A stretch of 64,000 nucleotides of DNA from Alistipes onderdonkii. GTDB taxonomy: Bacteria > Bacteroidota > Bacteroidia > Bacteroidales > Rikenellaceae. Shown here in pieces: positions 1 to 7,039 of this stretch (the stretch's first letter is position 1; every line of letters begins with the position of its first letter). The notes under the pieces are model-generated. The model ran no database searches, had not been told where the DNA came from, and was given only the letters and a program-made list of their open reading frames with translations. The translations under genes and the position numbers were made by a program. Where the stretch lies: assembly GCF_025145285.1 (NCBI RefSeq), contig NZ_CP102251.1:2914001-2978000 (forward strand). Direction: 5' to 3'.

Positions 1-305
1 GAGCCCGTAGATGCGCTCGAACTTCCGCACGCCCCGGATCAGCGAAATGCCCCGCTCGTAGTCGAACGGCCCGGGGAAGGCGAAGCCTGCGCACCGGATG
101 CGTCCGATGCCCGATGCCGCGGCCGTGCGCCGGATGTTCGCGGCCCAGGCCCCGGCGATCGTGCGGGCCCCGGCCGCCGCGTCGACTTTGTCCGTGTGCG
201 GTTCCCCGCACAGTTGCCCCGTGGCGAGGTCTACCACCGCCGAGCAGACATGGCTGCCGCCGATGTCCACGCCCAGGGCGTAGCGATTATGTGCCGATTG
301 TGCCA
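1..305 (-). CDS. ROK-family sugar kinase, N-terminal part (cut by left edge)
   Basis: Start of a ROK-family kinase, a cytoplasmic enzyme that transfers phosphate from ATP to a hexose or acetylated hexosamine. Only the first 101 residues are present; the rest lies beyond the window. The phosphate-binding motif DIGGS is at residues 14-18, where ROK proteins carry it, and there is no signal peptide. The gene begins 20 bp after the stop of the GH92 mannosidase and is the last visible member of the unit regulator, transporter, mannosidase, kinase. By context it probably phosphorylates the sugar that GH92 releases, such as mannose, but the zinc-binding Cys motif and catalytic Asp are outside the window, so the substrate is a guess. 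Confidence 0.88.
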
Positions 306-325
306 TGACGGTATATTTTTCGTAG

Positions 326-2674
326 TTATTTGTTCAGCCGGGTGTTGGGCTCCGCGGCGAGGTTCACCCGCAGCGTGCCGCCGCCGACCACTTCGGCGAA
401 GGGAAGCTGTACGCTCTGCAAGGGTTTGCCGTCCAGTTCCAGCGAACCGATATAGTAATTCTCCGGCGTGTTGCCCGTCGTTTCGATCACGAACTCCTTG
501 CCCGTGTAGTAATCGGGGTTGAGGCGGATCGTCACCTTGTCGAACAAGGGGCTGCCGATCTGGAACGTCGGGTCGGGGGCGGTGAGCCCCTTCGCGTCGA
601 AGAGCCCCATCGAGGCCATGACGTACCATGCCCCCAGCTGTCCCTGGTCTTCGTCCTGCCCGTAGCCGTAGCCGTGGATCTCCTCCGTGCCGTAGAATTC
701 GTTGCAGATCGTGCGCATCCATTTCTGCGAGAGCCACGGTTTGCCCGAGAAGTTGAACAGCGCCGAGATGTGGAGGTTCGGTTGGTTGCCGTGGTTGTAA
801 TAGGCATGGACTCCCGCAAAGGCATTGATCGTCTTGCCGCCGCCGAAGACGCTCTCGCGCGAGATGAGGAACGTGCTGTCGAGGCGGTTGTTGAACTCCT
901 CGCGGCCGACCATCTCGACCAGCCGGTCGATGTCGTGGGGCACGTAGTAGGTGTACTGCACGGCATTGCCCTCCTGGAATCCGGCCCATGCCGCATAGGG
1001 GTCGAAGTCGGCGATGAATTCACCGCTGCGATCCCGCGGCCGGATGTACTTGGTTTCGGGGTCGAAAAGCAGCTCCCACCCGCCCGAGAGCTTCTTGAGC
1101 TGCTCGTAATCGGCCTCATGGCCCAACTGGCGGGCCATCTGCGCGACGGCATAGGCGCTGAACGAGTATTCGAGCGTATGCGATGCCGCGAATCCCGAGC
1201 CGTCGGGCGTGGTCTGCATGCCCAGTTCGGGCAGGTAGGGCGAATAGCCCTGACTGACGAATTTCCCCACGTCCAGTTTGCCCGCGCCGGCCGGGCGGCC
1301 TTCGCTGCCCAGCTCGTTCTTGCGGGCGGCCTGGTAGCCCAGCGCCACGTCGAAGTTGCGGATGCCGCAGTTGTAGGCCGCGGCAATGGCGAGCCCCGTG
1401 AAGTTGGTGCCTACGCCCGAGACGTACTTGCTGCATGCGATGCCGTCGCCGAGCCATCCGGCGTCCTTGTAGACCAGCAGCTGGCTTGCCACCCAGTCGG
1501 CATAGTATTCGGGATAGGCGATGCTCCACAGCTGCGTGAGGTTCCAGTAGGCGCCCCAGATCGCATCGGTATTGTAATAGTCGTGCACCGGCCTGCCCGC
1601 ACCGTCGAGGGCAATTTGTCCGACCGTGCCGTCGTTGGCCGGATAGGCCCCGTTCACGTCGTTGGCCAGGCCGCGTCCCAGCAGGGCGTGGAACAGCCCC
1701 GTGTAGAACTTCACGCGGTCATCGTGCAGGCCGCCCTCGACGCGAAGCCGGCCCAGCGCCTCTTCCCACGTGTCGTTCGCCTCGCGGCGCACCCGGTCGA
1801 AATCTTTGCCGGCAGCCTCCTTTTCGAGGTTCAGCCGCGCGTTCTCCACCGACGTGTACGACAGGCCGATCTTCAGCCCCACCTGCTGACGCTCGCGGGT
1901 GTCGAAACGCAGGTAGAGCCCTGCTCCGGCGCCTGTGCGGCTGCGCTCCCCCACGAAGGTTTGCTCGCCGCTGAACGCGCCCCAGGCCGCAGGCTCGGCA
2001 TCGAGTACGGCGCTGAAATACATTGTCACCGTGGCACCTTTCTGGTAAATGTCGACATAGGCGGGCTCGGTCACCACCCAGCCCTCGATACGTCCGTCGT
2101 CGGTGTAGGTCACCGACGCGTCGCGCACCGGGCCGCTTTCGCCCATGCGCGTCCCGATGTTGAAGATCAGGTTCGCCTCCTCCGTTGCCGGGAAGGTATA
2201 GCGGTGGAACCCGACCCGTTCGGTGGCCGTCAGTTCGGCCTTGACGCCGTAATCCTTCAGCAGCACGGAGTAGTAGCCGGGGCGCGCCACCTCGTCCTTC
2301 TTGTCGAAGCGTGAACGGTAGCCCGCGTCGGGGTTGTCGAGCGGCCCGGGTACGGTCTGAAGTTCGCCGACCGTCGGAGCCACCACCACGCCGCCGACCT
2401 GGAACTCGTGGAAGTTGGCGAAGCCCTCGATCGAGGTGTGGCGTGAGTCGTAGCCCACGGCTTCCCAGCCGTTGGGATTCCCCAGGTGGCCGTCGGTCGT
2501 CGGAGCCAGTTTGGCCATGCCGAACGGTACGGCCGCCGGGGTGAAGAAGAACCACCGCGAATGTGCGGTGCCGATGCGCGGGTCGACGTAGTCCGTCAGC
2601 GGCTCCTGGGCCGTACATGCCGACAGACAGGCCGTCGCGGAGAAGAGGATCAGTTTGTGCAGGTGTTTTTTCAT
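326..2674 (-). CDS. GH92 family alpha-mannosidase, lipoprotein
   Basis: Predicted calcium-dependent exo-alpha-mannosidase of family GH92, 782 residues, a usual length. It removes terminal mannose from N-glycans or mannan outside the cytoplasm. The signal peptide ends in the lipobox LSAC (Cys20), so it is a lipoprotein. The mature start DYVDPRIGT is the typical GH92 opening. The EGNAVQY segment near residue 568 carries the Glu expected to be the catalytic acid, and the acidic DEDQGQL motif near residues 674-680 matches the family's base region. An 88-bp gap separates it from the MFS gene; that gap holds a perfect palindrome that may be a GntR operator. The specific linkage cannot be told from sequence. 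Confidence 0.92.
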   Translation of the reverse strand: MKKHLHKLILFSATACLSACTAQEPLTDYVDPRIGTAHSRWFFFTPAAVPFGMAKLAPTTDGHLGNPNGWEAVGYDSRHTSIEGFANFHEFQVGGVVVAPTVGELQTVPGPLDNPDAGYRSRFDKKDEVARPGYYSVLLKDYGVKAELTATERVGFHRYTFPATEEANLIFNIGTRMGESGPVRDASVTYTDDGRIEGWVVTEPAYVDIYQKGATVTMYFSAVLDAEPAAWGAFSGEQTFVGERSRTGAGAGLYLRFDTRERQQVGLKIGLSYTSVENARLNLEKEAAGKDFDRVRREANDTWEEALGRLRVEGGLHDDRVKFYTGLFHALLGRGLANDVNGAYPANDGTVGQIALDGAGRPVHDYYNTDAIWGAYWNLTQLWSIAYPEYYADWVASQLLVYKDAGWLGDGIACSKYVSGVGTNFTGLAIAAAYNCGIRNFDVALGYQAARKNELGSEGRPAGAGKLDVGKFVSQGYSPYLPELGMQTTPDGSGFAASHTLEYSFSAYAVAQMARQLGHEADYEQLKKLSGGWELLFDPETKYIRPRDRSGEFIADFDPYAAWAGFQEGNAVQYTYYVPHDIDRLVEMVGREEFNNRLDSTFLISRESVFGGGKTINAFAGVHAYYNHGNQPNLHISALFNFSGKPWLSQKWMRTICNEFYGTEEIHGYGYGQDEDQGQLGAWYVMASMGLFDAKGLTAPDPTFQIGSPLFDKVTIRLNPDYYTGKEFVIETTGNTPENYYIGSLELDGKPLQSVQLPFAEVVGGGTLRVNLAAEPNTRLNK

Positions 2675-2688
2675 CGTTGATGTTTGCC

Positions 2689-2707
2689 GGCGGCCGTTGC
2701 GGCCGCC
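2689..2707. promoter_or_regulatory. Intercistronic GC hairpin before the GH92 gene
   Basis: GGCGGCC and GGCCGCC form a 7-bp stem with a 5-base loop, 15 bp upstream of the GH92 start codon. No T tract follows on the minus strand, so it is more likely an mRNA-stability or translation-modulating hairpin than a terminator. Confidence 0.4.
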
Positions 2708-2732
2708 TTTGGGTTATATGGTTTTCTGTTTA

Positions 2733-2744
2733 ATGTATATACAT
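2733..2744. promoter_or_regulatory. Palindromic candidate operator (HutC/GntR type)
   Basis: ATGTATATACAT is a perfect 12-bp palindrome whose core GTATATAC fits the published HutC-subfamily GntR consensus GTMTAKAC. It lies between the MFS and GH92 genes, 59 bp before the GH92 start, in an operon led by a HutC-type regulator. Binding is inferred. Confidence 0.5.
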
Positions 2745-2762
2745 GAGGTGCGTGGCGTCCGT

Positions 2763-3917
2763 CTATTTCGCGGCGAACCTGCGCAGGGCGAGGGCGCAGC
2801 CTGCCAGGTAGAGCATACAGGCAGAAATGACCAGCAGCGAACCGGTCTGGCTGCCCAGGAGGTCGGTCGTGAAGCCCATCAGGGGCGGGATGACGGCGCC
2901 GCCGCAGACCCCCGTGATCATCAGCCCCGAAATCTCGTTGGCTTTTTCCGGATGGCATTTCAGCGCCGTCGAGTAGATCACCGAGAAGATGCTCGAGCAG
3001 GCGAAGCCGATCAGTCCGACCAGCGCCAGCATTCCCACGGTACCCTGTACGAAGTAGAGGACGGCCATGGCGGCGATGGCCGCGAAGATGTGGATGCGGA
3101 AATAACGCACGTCGTTCATGCGCACCAGCAGGATCGAACCGATCAGCGCACCGACCGTGCGGCAGACGAAGTAAACGCTCGACCCGAGTCCGGCCTGCTC
3201 GACGGGGTAACCGCCGCGTTCGATCAGCAGCTTGGGCGCCACGGTATTCATCCCCACGTCGACGCCGACGACGAAGACGATCCCGAGGAAGAGGAGGAGT
3301 ACCGTGCGGTCTTTCAGCAGGGCGAACGTCGCACCGACGGGCGAGGCCTGCGGCGCTTCGGCCTCTTCGCGGATGGGGGTGCACATGAGCCATGCGGCCG
3401 AGAGCAGCGTGATGAGCGCGAAGATCGGGAAGAGGTATTGCCAGTTGCCCAGCGTGCCGGCGGCGAATGCGGCGATGAAGGGGCCGCAGAACGACGAGAC
3501 GGCCTTGACGACCTGGCCTGCGGTCAGCGAACTGGTCAGCGCGTCCCCCTTGACCACGTTGGTGAGCAGCGGGTTGAGCGATACCTGGAGGATCGTATTG
3601 CCGATGCCCAGCAGCACGAATGCCGTCATGCACGTGGCAAGGTTGTAGTGTACGAACGGGATCAGCATACCGACGGCCGTGATGCCGTTGCTGATCTGTA
3701 CCATGTTCTTGCGGCCGAGGCGGTTCATGGCGAGGGCCGCCGGAATCGAAAGCAGCAGGAACCAGATGAAGACCATCGAGGGGATGAATCCGGCGAGGGT
3801 TTCGCTGAGCCCGAAATCTTGCTGGACATAGCTGGTCGAGATACCGACCACGTCGCAGAAGCCCATGACGAAGAAACCGAACAGGACGGGCAGTAATTTG
3901 TGGAGTGACTTGTTCAT
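2763..3917 (-). CDS. MFS sugar transporter
   Basis: Major facilitator superfamily transporter of 384 residues, with about twelve hydrophobic segments, in the inner membrane. Loop 2-3 carries the MFS-type motif around NRLGRKN (residues 65-71). The overall pattern resembles the FucP/glucose-galactose:H+ symporter group common in Bacteroidales, though substrate-specific residues cannot be assigned by eye. It starts 17 bp after the GntR regulator and precedes the GH92 mannosidase and ROK kinase, so import of mannose or a small mannoside is the simplest role. No signal peptide other than the first membrane segment. Confidence 0.85.
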   Translation of the reverse strand: MNKSLHKLLPVLFGFFVMGFCDVVGISTSYVQQDFGLSETLAGFIPSMVFIWFLLLSIPAALAMNRLGRKNMVQISNGITAVGMLIPFVHYNLATCMTAFVLLGIGNTILQVSLNPLLTNVVKGDALTSSLTAGQVVKAVSSFCGPFIAAFAAGTLGNWQYLFPIFALITLLSAAWLMCTPIREEAEAPQASPVGATFALLKDRTVLLLFLGIVFVVGVDVGMNTVAPKLLIERGGYPVEQAGLGSSVYFVCRTVGALIGSILLVRMNDVRYFRIHIFAAIAAMAVLYFVQGTVGMLALVGLIGFACSSIFSVIYSTALKCHPEKANEISGLMITGVCGGAVIPPLMGFTTDLLGSQTGSLLVISACMLYLAGCALALRRFAAK

Positions 3918-3934
3918 TTGGGTTGTAGTATTTG

Positions 3935-4666
3935 TCAGCCGTTGATGAATTCGATCGAGTAGGTGAAACTGTCGGCGCGGTAATAGCCGATGTTATATTC
4001 CACCGGGGTGTCGTTTACGTCGAGCACGAAGCGTTTGCGGACGAGGATCGGCTCCCCTTCGTTGATGTCGAGCTTTTCGGCCAGCTCCGCGTTTGCGCTG
4101 CGGGCATATACCATCTCGCGCGAGGTCTTGACGACGATGCCGTAATTCTTCCGGAGGTTTTCGTAGAGCGGGAGCGCCATGTCCTCTTCTCCGGTCATCG
4201 GGATCGCGGGGTTGAAATAGGAGATGAAATAGACGAACGGCAGGTTCGGGCGTCCGCGCAGGCGCTCCAGGCACAGCAGCCTGGCTCCTTCCGGGGCATT
4301 GAGAAACTCGGAAGCCTCGGCGGGCGGCGTCTTGCGGCTGATGTGCAGTTCGAAATTCTGCACGACCATGCCCTGTGCGTGCATCTCCTGCGAAAAACTC
4401 ATCCAGTTGCGGGCGTTGCTCATCACGTTCTGGGGCGCCACGGTCGTCCCGTATCCTTTCTTGCGGATGAGCAGCCCTTCGAACACCAGCCGGTTGATGG
4501 CCTGCCGCAGGGTGTTGCGCGAGATGTTCAGTTCTTTGGATAGCTCCACCTCGTTGGGAAGCAGTTTGCCTTTGCGGTACTCTTCCTGCTGGATCATCCG
4601 GCGCAGCAGATCCTCGGCCTGCTGGTGCAGCGGTTTGGAAGAGTTCGGGTCGAGTTGTAATTTCAT
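3935..4666 (-). CDS. GntR-family (HutC subfamily) transcriptional regulator
   Basis: DNA-binding regulator of 243 residues. The N-terminal winged helix-turn-helix (about residues 8-75) contains the recognition stretch LSKELNISRNTLRQAINRL. The rest (about 95-240) is a UTRA effector domain, which places it in the HutC subfamily; such proteins usually sense a sugar phosphate or similar small molecule. It is the first gene of the operon with MFS, GH92 and ROK, so it probably represses them until the cognate sugar arrives. Candidate operators are the palindrome before GH92 and the TATGTTC repeats in its own promoter region. The start codon is supported by the domain starting soon after it. Confidence 0.92.
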   Translation of the reverse strand: MKLQLDPNSSKPLHQQAEDLLRRMIQQEEYRKGKLLPNEVELSKELNISRNTLRQAINRLVFEGLLIRKKGYGTTVAPQNVMSNARNWMSFSQEMHAQGMVVQNFELHISRKTPPAEASEFLNAPEGARLLCLERLRGRPNLPFVYFISYFNPAIPMTGEEDMALPLYENLRKNYGIVVKTSREMVYARSANAELAEKLDINEGEPILVRKRFVLDVNDTPVEYNIGYYRADSFTYSIEFING

Positions 4667-4826
4667 GTCGTTCGGGCTTTTGTGTTATCCCCGGATTATA
4701 GCCGTGCCGGGATCGGCGTATAGCATGGCGCGTAGGGCGATTTGCTGCGGGCATCGGCGCAGGCCTTTCCCGGGGGGCTTTCCCCTGAGTCATTCCTGAG
4801 GGGAATTTTTACCCTGTTCGACCCGC

Positions 4827-4920
4827 TATGTTCCCCTTTGTATCTTGTATATGTTCTGATATTTGTCAATATGTTCATGCAAATAAACGTAAAATATCCG
4901 AATTGTCAAAATCTATGTTC
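4827..4920. repeat. Four TATGTTC direct repeats around the gntR promoter
   Basis: TATGTTC occurs at 4827, 4850, 4870 and 4914, spaced 23, 20 and 44 bp, roughly multiples of two helical turns. The copies flank the candidate -33/-7 boxes, as operator half-sites would. The copy at 4850 is part of TTGTATATG, similar to the HutC-type core found before GH92. Confidence 0.45.
4880..4911 (-). promoter_or_regulatory. Candidate promoter of the gntR-MFS-GH92-ROK operon
   Basis: On the minus strand TTTTG (4907-4911) is followed after 19 nt by TTTATTTG (4880-4887), one mismatch from the Bacteroidetes -7 consensus TAnnTTTG. This predicts a leader of about 200 nt before gntR. Confidence 0.45.
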
Positions 4921-5191
4921 CCGATAATGTCGGTACAGGGCGGATATTTTTTTCAAAAGCCTCGTTCGTTGCCTGTCATTGTCCTGTATTACTGGTGATT
5001 GCGTTTTTTTTGTGGCCGATTGCTTTTTTTGCCTGAGCCGAGCCTGCCCGCGGTTTTGTCCGTATCCGGATGGTGCCGCGCCCAGTCTGCGCCCGGTCGC
5101 TGCAGGATGATAGAGGGGATATTTGTGGATGCAGGGGACGGATTCCGATAAAAAAATAAGGATGGACTTGTGTCCATCCTTACCGGGGTTG

Positions 5192-5265
<74 letters not shown>

Positions 5266-5275
5266 GTTGTGGGTG

Positions 5276-5306
5276 CAAAGATAACGGAAATTTTTTTATT
5301 TCCAAA
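5276..5306 (-). promoter_or_regulatory. Promoter of tRNA-Ala
   Basis: Minus strand: TTTG at 5303-5306, 19-nt spacer, TATCTTTG at 5276-5283, a full match to the Bacteroidetes TTTG/TAnnTTTG promoter. The predicted transcript starts a few bases before the tRNA. Confidence 0.7.
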
Positions 5307-5583
5307 TAGCGGACGCAAAAAATCAACTGTTGAATTGCCATTGCTACCGTTCGGATAAAGGGTAGGGCCGGAGGCGTCCGCAGCCGTTTTTTCGCCTGCC
5401 ACGTGGATTATGAGACTGTTGCCGCGTCTTTGCGGGTAGTACCTACGTCCGTATGGGATGCTAATGCGCGGTGAGGTTTCTGCCGCCGCTGCCTTTGCAA
5501 GCCCGTGCGGCCTGTGCCGTCTCCCTGCATATTGCTCCGTGCGTATGGCCGAACCGTCTGCCGGGACGCTGATTTCCGGCTTC

Positions 5584-5847
5584 GAAAGATACCGAGCTCC
5601 GTGAAGGTTGCGCCGTCCTGTCTATGGGGTTACATTGCTTCGTACCCGACGTTGCGCCGCTCCGTTTTTTTGCTTGCGCCGCTCCAGCTCTGATGTCGCG
5701 CGATTTCGTTTTTTGGGTTGCACCGCTCCATCCCTGACGTTGCGAGGTTCCGTTTTTGGGGTTGCGCCGCTCCAGCCCTGATGTTGCGCTGTCCTGTCTT
5801 TGGGGCGAGCCGCCCCATCCTTGGTGTTGCGCCGTCCGGGGCTTTCG
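5584..5847. repeat. 44-bp imperfect tandem repeat, six copies
   Basis: Six consecutive units of exactly 44 bp start at 5584, 5628, 5672, 5716, 5760 and 5804. Units three to five share GGTTGC(G/A)CCGCTCC, GATGT or GACGT, then a T-rich or TGTCTTTGG end. The outer units are more diverged. Since 44 is not a multiple of three, the repeats would not keep one reading frame, so they are probably not coding. Confidence 0.8.
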
Positions 5848-5933
5848 TGCCGGCAGGCGGGGGGGGCTTGCGGCATACAGGAGGGTGTCGGGCGATCCTT
5901 CCTCCGGGTTGCCGTTTGTTTGTCCCGCCCCAT

Positions 5934-5969
5934 GGAAAAAGCCGGCGCCTGAAGCGCCGGCTTTCCCAT
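5934..5969 (-). terminator. Rho-independent terminator of korAB
   Basis: GCCGGCGC and GCGCCGGC form a perfect 8-bp stem with a short loop; on the minus strand the stem is followed by TTTTT. It lies about 40 bp after the korB stop. Confidence 0.85.
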
Positions 5970-6003
5970 ATGCGGGATGGCTCCCCGGTCAGTGTCGTGT
6001 CCG

Positions 6004-7035
6004 TTATTCGATCTCCCACGTGGCGCCCGAATGCAGCAACTCGTCCACCGAGCGGATCTTGCTCTGTGCCTTGACCTCCTCGACCTGCCGGGCCACCTCG
6101 CGGTCGTAAACCGTGGCGTCCTCGACAGCGCGGATCACGCCCAGGGCAACGGGGTATTCGGGATATTTCATCGCCGCCAGCATCGAGTGCAGCGTCGTGT
6201 CGCGCTCGTGGGCGTCGTGCGTCAGCACATCGTCCAGCGTGTAGCCGTCCTGGCCGACGGTCACGACCTTGAGCTTCATGTCCTCGAAGACGATTCCCTT
6301 CTCCATGTTGGCCCCGAACAGCATTTTCCCGCCGTGGCGCAGCGTGATCGTACGTTCGGCGCGCGTAGCCTTGTCGGCGGCGAATGCAGCGTGGGTCTTG
6401 TCGTTGAAAATCACGCAGTTTTGCAGGACTTCGATCACCGACATGCCTTTGTGCATCGCTGCGGCCACCATGCACTCCTTCGAAAGCTGCACCTCCATGT
6501 CGACCGAGCGGGCGAAGAACGTGCCTTTGGCGCCGATCACCAGTTCGCCGGGGTTGAACGGCTTTTCGACCGTGCCGTAGGGCGAGGTCTTGGTGATCTT
6601 GCCCAGCTTCGAGGTGGGGGAGTACTGCCCCTTGGTGAGGCCGTAGATCTCGTTGTTGAAGAGTATGACGTTCAGGTCGACATTGCGGCGGATGGCGTGT
6701 ATGAAGTGGTTGCCGCCGATGGCCAGCGAGTCGCCGTCGCCCGTGGTGACCCAGACGCTGAGGCGCGGGTTGGCGACCTTGACGCCCGTGGCCACGGCGT
6801 TGGCGCGGCCGTGCACCGAATGGAACCCGTAGGTCTTCATATAATAGATGAACCGCGACGAGCAGCCGATGCCCGACACGAACGTGAAAAGGTTGTGCGG
6901 CGTGTCGGTCGCGTCGGCGATCTCGGGCAGCGCGCGCTGTACGGCGCTGAGGATGGCGTGGTCGCCGCATCCGGGGCACCAGCGTACCTCCTGGTCGCTT
7001 TTGAAATCCGCGGGGGTGTATTTGTATTCTGCCAT
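6004..7035 (-). CDS. korB: 2-oxoacid:ferredoxin oxidoreductase, beta subunit
   Basis: Beta subunit (343 residues) of a 2-oxoacid:ferredoxin oxidoreductase, most likely the 2-oxoglutarate enzyme. With KorA it decarboxylates a 2-oxoacid to acyl-CoA and passes electrons to ferredoxin in the cytoplasm. The thiamine diphosphate site is visible: WCPGCGDH near residues 19-25 and GDGDS near residue 99, followed by the Asn-containing NNEIYGLTKGQ. The start codon lies 4 bp after the korA stop, so the subunits are co-translated. Pyruvate or branched-chain substrates cannot be excluded, but the two-subunit layout with a fused gamma-alpha chain is typical of Kor. Confidence 0.93.
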   Translation of the reverse strand: MAEYKYTPADFKSDQEVRWCPGCGDHAILSAVQRALPEIADATDTPHNLFTFVSGIGCSSRFIYYMKTYGFHSVHGRANAVATGVKVANPRLSVWVTTGDGDSLAIGGNHFIHAIRRNVDLNVILFNNEIYGLTKGQYSPTSKLGKITKTSPYGTVEKPFNPGELVIGAKGTFFARSVDMEVQLSKECMVAAAMHKGMSVIEVLQNCVIFNDKTHAAFAADKATRAERTITLRHGGKMLFGANMEKGIVFEDMKLKVVTVGQDGYTLDDVLTHDAHERDTTLHSMLAAMKYPEYPVALGVIRAVEDATVYDREVARQVEEVKAQSKIRSVDELLHSGATWEIE

Positions 7036-7039
7036 GGCG

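Larger units (their letters stand above)
4667..5191. other. Gene-free leader and promoter region of the GntR operon
   Basis: No supportable gene. The region is AT-richer than its surroundings between about 4800 and 4930. It holds a candidate minus-strand promoter, four TATGTTC repeats, and an imperfect inverted repeat at 4780-4805 (arms TTCCCCTGAG and CTGAGGGGAA) followed by T residues on the plus strand. From 4940 to 5190 I see nothing beyond the 3' flank of the tRNA gene. Confidence 0.6.
5266..6003. other. Gene-free region with tRNA promoter, tandem repeats and terminator
   Basis: No supportable gene. The right end carries the korAB terminator, the middle a 44-bp tandem repeat array and the left end the tRNA promoter. 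Between about 5310 and 5580 nothing further is recognised. A run of eight G is at 5859-5866. Confidence 0.7.

Noticed and set aside
231..2314. Long open frames on both strands overlapping the GH92 gene
   Set aside because: They are out-of-frame shadows of a GC-rich gene: no domains, Arg/Pro/Ala-heavy, while the GH92 frame has a signal peptide and family motifs. The same applies to the long antisense frames across korA, GH97, guaB, guaA, glnS, the TonB receptor and others.
5584..5847. CRISPR array
   Set aside because: The units are contiguous with no spacers, are diverged along their whole length, and no cas gene is present.
5622..6979. Minus-strand open frame running from korB through the 44-bp repeats
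   Set aside because: It is a shadow of korB in another frame extended through non-coding repeats; the period of 44 would not keep a reading frame if copy number changed.
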